From: an uncultured Bacteroidota bacterium
Lineage (GTDB): Bacteria; Bacteroidota; Bacteroidia; Chitinophagales; Saprospiraceae
NCBI GenBank assembly: GCA_902609095.1
Contig: CACLQQ010000009.1
Span: forward strand, 1 to 53,500
Reading direction: 5' to 3'
Length of the DNA: 53,500 bases
In this document: positions 10,033-17,577 of the stretch, piece after piece
Layout of the letters: each line of letters begins with the position of its first letter
Position numbering within the stretch: position 1 is the first letter of the stretch
Position numbers and translations under genes: made by a program
Notes under the pieces: model-generated
What the model was told of the DNA's origin: nothing
What the model saw: only the letters and a program-made list of their open reading frames with translations
The model's database searches: none

Positions 10033-10371
10033 ATGGTACTTGTAGACAGTAGTATCTGGATCGCTTACTTTAATAAAGGTGAGCACGACTCATTGACTCA
10101 ATTACTCAGGGATGACTTAATCGTGACTGACGAGATTATTCTATCAGAATTAATTCCATCTGCTCAACTTAAAAAAGAAAGAGAACTGGTAGTAGGCCTG
10201 CGTGCTCTACCCATAATCAGGCTTGATATAGATCGGAGCGCCATAAGAAAACTACAGCCACTGAATCTGTCCAATGGAATAAATCGAGTTGGCATACCAG
10301 ATCTCATCATCGTGCAACAAGCCATTCAGCAAGACCTAACACTATGGACCACAGATAAGCACTTTATCTAA
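10033..10371 (+). CDS. vapC: VapC-type PIN-domain toxin, slightly short
   Basis: PIN-domain ribonuclease of 112 residues; VapC toxins cut RNA, often tRNA. All four acidic active-site positions are present: Asp5 (VDSSIW), Glu39 (LSELIPS), Asp90 (GIPDLII) and Asp108 (TTDKHF). The protein ends right after TTDKHFI at two consecutive TAA codons, whereas family members usually run 15-20 residues further. The toxin may have lost its last strand but retains the catalytic set. It is paired with the upstream vapB and intact in sequence, unlike the second PIN gene at 10856-11152. Confidence 0.85.
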   Translation: MVLVDSSIWIAYFNKGEHDSLTQLLRDDLIVTDEIILSELIPSAQLKKERELVVGLRALPIIRLDIDRSAIRKLQPLNLSNGINRVGIPDLIIVQQAIQQDLTLWTTDKHFI

Positions 10372-10651
10372 TAAGCGAGCATGTTAATATTAAGTAGTAT
10401 TGATTCGCATAATAAATTTACTTGTCACTTCGATTGCCCATTATTACCCTTACGTACGTTAATCCCAGTCAACTAAATCATCGTAGCTATTATATGCCTA
10501 TGCTGCATCAATGAGTCTTCATATAGGCACCCAAAAAAGAATTTATGATTGGTCGGATAAATGTCCTTAGGACTGTAAAGTTTAAGTTATCAATAGATTA
10601 TTGTTCTAAACGTTATTATTGATGCGGGCTAACCTGACGCACTCAAGTGGG

Positions 10652-10723
10652 CTAAGGGAGCTGCCTTGGAGCAGAGCCTTAGGGCGTCGAATTTTTGGTC
10701 ACTTTTTTCGATTAAAAAGTGAC
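10652..10723. repeat. Tandem hairpins, REP-like element in a gene-free stretch
   Basis: Two stem-loops lie in the gene-free stretch 10372-10855. The first is CTAAGG...CCTTAG (10652-10657 and 10677-10682) with an inner CTGC/GCAG stem (10661-10674). The second is a perfect 10-bp repeat GTCACTTTTT/AAAAAGTGAC (10698-10707 and 10714-10723) with a 6-nt loop. The segment is more GC-rich than its surroundings. Whether it is dispersed in the genome cannot be seen here. The rest of the stretch shows no gene I can support. Confidence 0.5.
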
Positions 10724-10855
10724 AATGATGCTAAAAGAGAAGACGCCTAATGTTTCTGTAAATGTAGCGGATAAACGTTCAAGAATTATAACACATTTTT
10801 CTGTTTTGGGTTAAAAACGAGAAAGTTAAATATAGATATTTCCCAAGAATAATAT

Positions 10856-11152
10856 CAACAAATAGAGGCCATGGCAGAGCTACAAGCAGGTTTTAAATAT
10901 AGTACTATATTAAATAATAATGACCGTCAATTAAATGCTTGCATTCAAAAGAATGGAGTGATAATCTTAAATGCCACACTTGAAACTATAGACATCTACT
11001 CTGTTATGACTACAGATTTAAAACTGAAAGGCATACCAATTCTGTCAAATGATATTTGAATTGCAGTTTTATCTATGGAGAATGGTTCCCGACTATTGAC
11101 TTTGGATAAGCACTTCAATCATATATCTGGACTGAGACTTGTGCAGATATAA
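10856..11152 (+). pseudogene. Second VapC-like PIN toxin, truncated and interrupted
   Basis: The readable part begins near AELQAGFKYSTILNNNDRQL and continues VIILNATLETIDIYSVMTTDLKLKG. It reaches ILSNDI, then TGA (11057-11059) where PIN proteins have Trp (NDIWIA), then IAVLSMENGSRLLTLDKHFNHISGLRLVQI to TAA 11150-11152. This is the C-terminal two thirds of a PIN toxin of the ELxAGFxYG type. The N-terminus with the first catalytic Asp is gone, and no antitoxin is readable upstream. Confidence 0.8.
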
Positions 11153-11330
11153 GCAATACATCCAAGCACATAAAATCACTCCTGACAATCTCCTATTTGT
11201 ATAAGCATACTACTGCCAGACTCTATCTGAACCATGGGTAATAATTGTACCTGTACTCCAGAGGTCAATTCTATCATCGTCCCATTAATCACTGTGCACT
11301 TTACATCTATTACTTTTTGTGCCTCCACTT

Positions 11331-11603
11331 CTACGAACTTCCTGAATTAAGAAAATCCTCTAACAGCTCTGTCTCATCGCAGCCCTCTGAGTGTATCGCT
11401 CGAGCTTCATATGATCCGATATCTCTGACTGTGCCGTTCACATACCCCCGAGCATCGGTATCCTGACCATCCGCTGACTCGGTATTAAGTTCTGGAGAGT
11501 CTGGATAGAGCGAATAAGTAGCCGTAGATCCCCCATTATCTTCTAATGGTGCTAACCTCGGATCTTCCTCTATAAAGAACGTTGGTCAATATCCAGCGCA
11601 GTT
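11331..11603 (-). pseudogene. C-terminal relic of a choice-of-anchor Q type surface protein
   Basis: On the minus strand the piece reads RLAPLEDNGGSTATYSLYPDS, SPELNTESADGQDTDARGY and VNGTVRDIGSYEA. This is the closing segment typical of parallel beta-helix surface proteins (NGGPTxTxxLxxGSPAIN...DxRG...DIGAYE). An in-frame TGA (before PTFFIEEDPRL) and the absence of any upstream body show it is a relic. It ends at TAG 11331-11333. Confidence 0.65.
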
Positions 11604-11615
11604 TACTACCAGATT

Positions 11616-11820
11616 TTACTCATTAATGGGTATTGTGCTATTATTATTTTTTAATGCCGATTTACTTCTTTCGGCACTAATATAAAAGTGAAGGGCATGC
11701 GCTATCTCCACATTAGACCATGATTCCTGACTTCTTCTACTTTTGAACCTACTGATAGAATTGACAATAGACACGTCATTATCTGAGCGATTAGCGCGCC
11801 GAGCTTTTTCTAATACTTCC
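11616..11820 (-). other. Unrecognised open remnant, about 67 codons
   Basis: A minus-strand frame without stops reads GKEVLEKARRANRSDNDVSI, then VNSISRFKSRRSQESWSNVE and IAHALHFYISAERSKSAL. It lacks an ATG at its upstream end. The basic, helical character could be a DNA-binding or phage-type protein piece, but I cannot assign a family. It touches a relic on the other strand at its upstream edge. It could be chance. Confidence 0.3.
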
Positions 11821-11881
11821 TTTCCGATTCCACAGTAGTAATTTTAGATAACACTATGGATGAAAATCACCAATTATTCTT
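11819..11881 (+). pseudogene. Diverged fragment of a paralogue of the 5654-8221 secreted protein
   Basis: This segment aligns with 6283-6345 over about 63 bases with about eight to ten differences. It encodes SDSTVVILDNTMDENHQLF against SDSTVVILGNTMDKNHQLF. Many differences are silent (for example acc/act, cat/cac, cag/caa), so the copy was probably once translated. No matching sequence is evident on either side, so it is a small relic. The surrounding 11882-12094 shows nothing I can support. Confidence 0.7.
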
Positions 11882-12094
11882 GTCTAATCCTCATATAAGT
11901 TTCTATAAATGAGGCCAAAACATTATTTAACTAAATGATAACCACATTTTTTATGACACATTCGAATCCTTAACAAAAGGAGCCATTTGCACCTCAATCA
12001 TACTATTTAGATTTATTTTGGAATGTAAGGAAATAGTCATTCATCCGTGCTGAATTATCAGAACACCGTATTTTTGTTCCTCAATTAATAAGTT

Positions 12095-12250
12095 ATGTCA
12101 AGAGCGACTCAGTCTACTAAAAAATATTGGATCTACTTTTTGATTTCATTAGTGATTATGATAGTCATGCTTATTTGGGCTAATTCGTGGTTTTGGGTGG
12201 CGCTTCCGTTTGTACTAACTTACTTAGTGCAGGCATTGGATGTGATGTAA
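12095..12250 (+). CDS. Small membrane protein, 51 residues
   Basis: A short intact ORF, MSRATQSTKKYWIYFLISLV...WANSWFWVALPFVLTYLVQALDVM. It has a basic N-terminus, one clear transmembrane helix (about residues 12-30) and a second hydrophobic stretch (WFWVALPFVLTYLV). The strong amphipathic organisation and clean start and stop in a decayed neighbourhood argue that it is real. Similar 50-residue membrane proteins occur in Bacteroidota, but I know no function for them. Confidence 0.6.
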   Translation: MSRATQSTKKYWIYFLISLVIMIVMLIWANSWFWVALPFVLTYLVQALDVM

Positions 12251-12368
12251 TAGGATTTTCAAATCCGCTCTTATACTTTTATATTATTAAAGGTTAAATT
12301 TCATTTAACATACTTCTCTCTCATTAACATTTCATAGATTAAATCAGTCTTATTGAAAAATAAGGCTT

Positions 12369-13517
12369 ATGAAACGTATACTCTACACTACCCTATTATC
12401 GTGTTTCATACTGGGTTCCTGCGCCAATGTACAGAAGTTGGTCGATCAAGGCAACTATGATGAAGCAATCAATCTGGCGGCCAGAAAACTGTCAGGAAAG
12501 AAAAATAAGAAAACACAACATGTTAAAGCTCTTGAGCTGGCATTCATCAAAGTGATGAGCCGAGATTTAGAACGTATCAGATATCTCAGTTCAAAAAACT
12601 CTGCTGACTCGTGGGCCGAAACCTATTGGATTTATCATGGTGTTCACAAGCGCCAAGAAACTATTGCTCCTTTCTTACCACTCATTAGTAAGGATGGATA
12701 TGTAGCTCATTTTAAGATGATCAATGTCTCTATTGACATTGCAAATGCTGCTAAGAAGGCTGGTAAATTATATTATACAGAAGCAAAAGAGCAGCTGTCA
12801 ACGGCTGAGCTTAAGAATGACAAAGTGTTGGCTCGGCGAGCAAGTAGAACATTCGAACAGGCGGGATCGTTTAATCCTAGACTTGAGGACTTAGAGTTCT
12901 ATATTATACAGAGTATAGACTTAGGTACGAACCACGTATTGATCGAAACTCAAAATGAATTCTTGCCTGAGTTGAACTGGATAAGAAAGACTCAATCTAA
13001 TAACAGATGGACCAAACATTATCATAACCCATCAGATCGGACGTCATACGATTTTGTAGCGACTCTAAGAATTCAAGATGTTGCATTATCTCCAGAACAA
13101 GAGGTGATAAATCGAGAATTCTATAGTAAAGAGATAGAATCCTGGAGAGATAGTACAAACTCGGATGGGTCTACAGCCACGGATACTTTGGGCAACGTGA
13201 TTCAAGAGAAAATAATTGAATTAAGAGAAGCTCAAGTAACTCAAATAGAGCGAACAAAATCAATTGTGCTAAATGGCAGTGCAGATATCACCGAAGCTCG
13301 TTCAGGTAAGTCAATCATCTCTGAACAATTACAACTATCTATTGACTTCTACAGTGAAGCATATAGAGTTAAAGGAGATCAAAGAACCCTCCCTGAGCAA
13401 ATCCGAAACTCTCGAAGACAAATTGAAAATTTCCCAAGTGACATAGATTTAATTCTACAAGGCCAGGAGGAAATGATCGTAGCATATGAAAATATACTCA
13501 ACCGCTACATAGATTAG
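12369..13517 (+). CDS. Lipoprotein with TPR-like N-terminus, unknown function
   Basis: 382-residue lipoprotein. The signal peptide MKRILYTTLLSCFILGSC ends in a lipobox with Cys18. Residues 20-110 resemble tetratricopeptide helices (KLVDQGNYDEAINLAARKL). The remainder is mixed, with a C-terminal helical region (EQIRNSRRQIENFPSDIDLILQGQEEMIVAYENIL). The ORF is uninterrupted and followed by a terminator, so it is a single transcription unit. I recognise no named family. Confidence 0.78.
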   Translation: MKRILYTTLLSCFILGSCANVQKLVDQGNYDEAINLAARKLSGKKNKKTQHVKALELAFIKVMSRDLERIRYLSSKNSADSWAETYWIYHGVHKRQETIAPFLPLISKDGYVAHFKMINVSIDIANAAKKAGKLYYTEAKEQLSTAELKNDKVLARRASRTFEQAGSFNPRLEDLEFYIIQSIDLGTNHVLIETQNEFLPELNWIRKTQSNNRWTKHYHNPSDRTSYDFVATLRIQDVALSPEQEVINREFYSKEIESWRDSTNSDGSTATDTLGNVIQEKIIELREAQVTQIERTKSIVLNGSADITEARSGKSIISEQLQLSIDFYSEAYRVKGDQRTLPEQIRNSRRQIENFPSDIDLILQGQEEMIVAYENILNRYID

Positions 13518-13528
13518 TTTTAAGACAA

Positions 13529-13570
13529 ACAGAGAGGTTTAACATTTAGATACTGTTCCTCTCTGTATTT
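13529..13570 (+). terminator. Intrinsic terminator of the 12369 lipoprotein gene
   Basis: Perfect 9-bp arms ACAGAGAGG (13529-13537) and CCTCTCTGT (13558-13566) with a 20-nt loop, followed by ATTTTTATATT. It lies 11 bases after the stop codon. Confidence 0.78.
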
Positions 13571-13577
13571 TTATATT

Positions 13578-14590
13578 ATGCTCTCACAGACTCATCTGAA
13601 CCTTCAGATCGTATGCATCATTCTCAGTCTAATGACCCTTATAAGTAGTTGCACTTCTAATAAAGATGGAATGGTGAATAAAAAATAAAGTGTATTAATT
13701 GAGAAAATTCCTTTAAAGCAAAGCACACCTCTTTCGACTTTAACATTTGAAAATAGAATCAATAAGGCTGGCCTAAACTCCTACTTTAATGGTTACTTGG
13801 ATTCCATATTCATTAGTTCACAGGATTATCCAAAGGAGCAATTAGAGGCATATATAATACGGATGAGATGAGGCACTTTAAAATGTCAGGATAAAAGGAT
13901 ACTCATAAATCTACCCCTACAAATAGACCTTGACAAAAAGACGTTTACAGGTAAATGGAGTGCTTATGGAGAGATACTTCTCACAATAGTTACAGATATA
14001 GATGTTAACAGCAATTGGGATATAAATACCAGGACAGAGATAGTCCATCATGAATGGCTACAGACCCCAAAGATGAAATTTGGATTCATCGATATTCCCA
14101 TAAAGTCTATTACCAACAATGTAAGTGAAAGAATTAGGCCCTTCATAGAACAAAATATAGATGCCGCTGTCAGAGATAATTTTGACCTCGAAGAATAAGC
14201 ATTATCATTATTAGGCCCAATATTAGAACCTTACACCTTAAATCAATCAGTCGGTGGATGGATAAAATGAAAGCTGATAGTGTTCATTTCTCTCCATGGG
14301 TTAATGAGGAAGATCTCATAATATATGGAGAAACTAATAGAATAGGTGTCAAAATTCAAACATCGGGTTCACTCAAAGGGCTCATTACTATAGAAGGGGA
14401 ACCATATTATAATGATGATATTCTGAGAGCAAGAGAACTAAGTTGGTCGGTAGAAAAAAAGAATATACTTCACAAGGCTGCGGCTTGGATTAAAAAAGGC
14501 TTCATTCATGATCAATTAGAAGAGAAATTAGTATTTAATCTGAACAATTATATCTATAGAGCTCAATCTGAACTGGAAAAGGTAGATCAG
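13578..14590 (+). pseudogene. Broken DUF4403 lipoprotein, 3' end fused to ytxJ
   Basis: The frame starts at ATG 13578 with a lipoprotein leader (...LSLMTLISSCTSN). It then meets TAA after NKK, TGA after IIRMR and TAA after NFDLEE while staying in one frame (LSTLTFENRINKAGLNSYF..., GKWSAYGEILLTIVTDIDVN). One extra A near 14250 shifts the frame at GGWIK/MKADSVHFSPW. The last part (YYNDDILRARELSWSVEKKNILHKAAAWI) is the DUF4403 C-terminal core. The gene should extend about another 60-100 codons, but the reading frame passes straight into ytxJ sequence. Confidence 0.78.
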
Positions 14591-14884
14591 TTATTAAATG
14601 ATAAGTCTATAATATTATTCAAACATAGTGTGACATGTGGCATAAGTAGTGGGGCAAAATATCGTCTTGAATCTGACTGGGACGGTTTGTCACATGATGT
14701 GCATTTTTATTATCTAAATCTTTTGTCACATCGAAATATCTCTAATGCTATTGCTGAAAGATATAATGTGGCACATCAGTCACCTCAGATCCTCATTATT
14801 AGAAACGGCCACTTAATCTATGACACATAACATCACAGAATTAGCATCAGCGATATAAATGATGCATTAGCGAAGCGTGAATAA
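14570..14884 (+). pseudogene. ytxJ: Broken YtxJ, bacillithiol-system thioredoxin-like protein
   Basis: YtxJ is a thioredoxin-fold protein linked to bacillithiol. The sequence KSIILFKHSVTCGISSGAKYRLE carries the family HSxxC motif with its Cys. It continues FYYLNLLSHRNISNAIAERYNVAHQSPQILIIRNGHLIYDT, then TAA (14828-14830), where homologues have Ser, then HHRISISDINDALAKRE to TAA 14882-14884. The N-terminus is fused in frame to DUF4403 sequence, so the start and first residues were probably removed by deletion. The junction lies around 14570-14610. Confidence 0.8.
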
Positions 14885-14896
14885 TTAATTCATAAA

Positions 14897-15754
14897 TCAC
14901 TGAACTCCAGTGATCTGAAAGTCAAAAGCCACTGGAGTATCAGATGGAACTGATTGATATCCTTCAGAACCGTAAGCGGATTCTGAAGGAATAAACATAC
15001 TACCAGAACCATTTAGGGAAAAGTTAACCAAAACATCCTGCCAACCTTTTAGCGCTTCCCTCAGTAATACTGTGGTATCCGTAGTGCTGTATCGATCATC
15101 AAAGATGGTTCCATCGAGTAAATATCCCGTATAATTGATACTCAGTATACTTGTGTCCGTAACAGTATTAAATAATCCGGGATTAGCCTGGACATAATAT
15201 GAATCCCCAGCTGTAAGCGAATCTGGTAGTCCATTAGTATTGAGATACTCAACAATTAATCGCTGATGGTAATCTGTGATGTCAGTATAGTGCTCTATCA
15301 ACTTCACTTCTATCCTCAATGGCATATCTGGTTCAATTCTCAAGTCTCCTTGGCTACCAGAGGCAAGCGATGATGGCAAAACAAGAGATATCTGTCCAGC
15401 TCGACCTATCAATCTCAATCCTGTTATTAATCCATCAAATAATAGATCCAAATCTATGGTCAACGGTTCAGTTACCTGTTCTATGATTATATCATCTAAA
15501 TCGAATAATTCGTACTCAAGTACAACTTTACTAACAGTCGCAGGAATATTAAAATCACCACTATCAATAATGGCATAATAGAACCCTGTGGAGTGTAAAG
15601 TGTAATCCAAACTCTGTTGAGACACGTAACTAACAAGTATCTCTTCCTCATTAATACTATTACTATCAGAGCTGCAAGACAGGAAGCCCAATGAAATGAC
15701 GCATAGCCCTAACATTAAGCCTGAAAATCGGTACGAGACAATATAATTTTTCAA
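14897..15754 (-). CDS. FKBP-type peptidyl-prolyl isomerase lipoprotein, two FKBP-like halves
   Basis: 285-residue lipoprotein; lipobox GFLSC with Cys27. The C-terminal half (about residues 190-285: VTDTSILSINYTGYLLDGTIFDD, LKGWQDVL, MFIPSESAYGSEGYQSVPSDTPVAFDFQITGV) is a typical FKBP fold that isomerises proline bonds in exported proteins. The first half (about 45-160) has FKBP-like strands but lost most key residues. It begins 7 bases after the stop of the upstream FKBP gene, so the two form an operon, probably from a duplication. Confidence 0.85.
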   Translation of the reverse strand: MKNYIVSYRFSGLMLGLCVISLGFLSCSSDSNSINEEEILVSYVSQQSLDYTLHSTGFYYAIIDSGDFNIPATVSKVVLEYELFDLDDIIIEQVTEPLTIDLDLLFDGLITGLRLIGRAGQISLVLPSSLASGSQGDLRIEPDMPLRIEVKLIEHYTDITDYHQRLIVEYLNTNGLPDSLTAGDSYYVQANPGLFNTVTDTSILSINYTGYLLDGTIFDDRYSTTDTTVLLREALKGWQDVLVNFSLNGSGSMFIPSESAYGSEGYQSVPSDTPVAFDFQITGVQ

Positions 15755-15761
15755 CCGTACT

Positions 15762-16199
15762 TTAATTCACAGCAAGCAATTCTACATCAAATGCTATATT
15801 GGTATTTGGAGGTATACTTCCTTGTCCAAACGTACCATACGCTAAGTTAGAAGGGATTAATAAAGTGATACTTCCACCTTCAGAGATTAACTGTAACCCT
15901 TCAGTCCATCCGCTAATAACATTGCTCAAAGGGAAAGTGATATTATCACCAGAGTCAAAAGTCTCTCCGTTCAAAAAATATCCTCTATAATTCACTGTTA
16001 CGGTTGAAGCACTTGTAGGCATTAACCCTGTGCCAGGATTATTGATCACATAATTTAATCCACTTGCGGTAACAGTAGTGTTCAAATTATTTTGTGATAC
16101 ATAGTCAGAAATACTAAGTGAACTAACATCATCATCACCTCCACAGCTGACACTTATTAATAAAAAGCTGAAGATTGAGAAGTAGTATAAGAACTTCAT
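15762..16199 (-). CDS. FKBP-type peptidyl-prolyl isomerase lipoprotein
   Basis: 145 residues with lipobox ISVSC (Cys19) and one complete FKBP domain: VTVNYRGYFLNGETFDSG, VISGWTEGLQLISEGG, LLIPSNLAYGTFGQGSIPPNTNIAFDVELL. It probably assists folding of exported proteins in the periplasm or at the outer membrane. It is the first gene of a two-gene unit with the longer FKBP lipoprotein. No lesions. Confidence 0.9.
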   Translation of the reverse strand: MKFLYYFSIFSFLLISVSCGGDDDVSSLSISDYVSQNNLNTTVTASGLNYVINNPGTGLMPTSASTVTVNYRGYFLNGETFDSGDNITFPLSNVISGWTEGLQLISEGGSITLLIPSNLAYGTFGQGSIPPNTNIAFDVELLAVN

Positions 16200-16347
16200 G
16201 TCATTATTTTTTACTCTTTAACGAATTCAAACCTGCAAATGTCAACTCAAAACTCAAAAATTAAAACACAGTTAATACCAAACCGGTAATTCAATATTGA
16301 CCTCTTGCATATTTTCGTTAAGTTTAAGAGAACTAGATATAATCAAA

Positions 16348-16785
16348 ATGAACATCGATCAACTGTTTTCTATTGCCAATTCAACAGCAATGTTAGGATG
16401 GATATTACTTATTGTAGTCCCTCGGTGGCAGTGTACCAGGATGATTGTTCAAGGAGCAATTATTCCCATATTGTTAAGTGGCTTATATCTGTATCTTATG
16501 GTTACCCACTTTGCTGAGATGGGAGAAGGGGGCTTTGGATCCTTAGATGAGTTAGAGATTCTATTTTCTAATAAAAATCTCATCTTATTAGGATGGGTAC
16601 ATTACTTAGCATTTGATCTATGGGTTGGGACATGGGAGTATAATGATGCCATGAAACATGGAATTCATAGACTTATTCTTTTACCTTGTCAATTATTAAC
16701 ATTTTTTGCTGGCCCTATAGGTCTCTTTTTATATATCACTATTAGGAACATTAAGACTCAAAAATTTGATCATGAAAACTTCTGA
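16348..16785 (+). CDS. ABA4-like (DUF4281) membrane protein
   Basis: Integral membrane protein of about 145 residues; start chosen at ATG 16348 (MNIDQLFSIANSTAMLGWILLIVVPRW), which matches the family's opening. Four hydrophobic helices are visible, with the conserved GWVHYLAFDLWVGTWEYNDAMKHGI and the tail LTFFAGPIGLFLYITIR. Family members are related to plant ABA4 (neoxanthin synthesis); the bacterial role is not settled. Its stop overlaps the start of the next, broken membrane gene by 14 bases. Confidence 0.82.
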   Translation: MNIDQLFSIANSTAMLGWILLIVVPRWQCTRMIVQGAIIPILLSGLYLYLMVTHFAEMGEGGFGSLDELEILFSNKNLILLGWVHYLAFDLWVGTWEYNDAMKHGIHRLILLPCQLLTFFAGPIGLFLYITIRNIKTQKFDHENF

Positions 16786-17577
16786 GATCCTTAATCAACT
16801 AAAGCTTCGAGGCAAACTTCTCTATTATACTGGATGGTTTCTTATCGCTATAAGTATACTCATGATCATACCATTATTTATTGATAGTCGACTGGTTATG
16901 GGGATTAATCCCTGGATAAAGCCTATGAATTTTTGTATGTCTACAGCAATCTATGTATGGACGTATTCTTGGTTACTTCATGATAACGATATTCAGAAGC
17001 CATGGCACACAAGCTTAAGTCAAGCTTAAAATGGATTGTGTTTTTATCAATGGCCATAGAAATGTTCATTGTCATTCTTTAAGGAGCGAGAGGGGCTAGA
17101 AGTCACTTCAATTTTGAAACTAATATTGACTCTCTGTTATTCGGAGTGATGGGGATTTACATAATGATTAATACAGTTGTCTTTTTCAAATTGGCAATTA
17201 TTTATTTCTTTAATCATGACAATCTTAAACCCAACTACCCTTTAGGGTTAAGGTTGGCGCTGATCATATTTATAGCTGGCGATATGATTTGAGGGATGAT
17301 GATTTCTAACGGGCAACATGCCGTATGAGTGAGTGATGGAGAAGATGGTTTACCGTTTCTTAATTGGGGTAAGTTAGGAGGTGATCTGAGGATTGCTCAC
17401 TTCATGGGTCTTAACTCTCTTCAGATCATACCCTTCTTAAGTTATATCATCATTCAGAAAATTGAATCAATGATGAATAAAAGAGTTTTGATTGTAGCTC
17501 TGACAATCATCTATCCGTTTATTCTTTATTCTATTACTAATCAGGCCTTGGCCGGTCAATTATTAATCAGCGGATGA
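16772..17577 (+). pseudogene. Broken polytopic membrane protein
   Basis: Starts at ATG 16772 inside the ABA4-like gene (MKTSEILNQLKLRGKLLYYTGWFLI...). The frame is lost near 17020 (SLSQA), then resumes in another frame (KWIVFLSMAIEMFIVIL). It then has TAA before GARGARSHFNF, TGA in AGDMI-GMMISN and TGA in GQHAV-VSDGEDG, the last two probably Gly codons changed to stops. Then LRIAHFMGLNSLQIIPFLSYII and IIYPFILYSITNQALAGQLLI run to TGA 17575-17577. About seven helices and 265 residues in the restored protein. The HFMGLNSLQ segment suggests a conserved family I cannot name. Confidence 0.75.

Noticed and set aside
11245..11466. 73-codon plus-strand ORF
   Set aside because: It is antisense to the choice-of-anchor Q relic, whose minus-strand translation shows a recognisable motif. 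The plus frame shows none.
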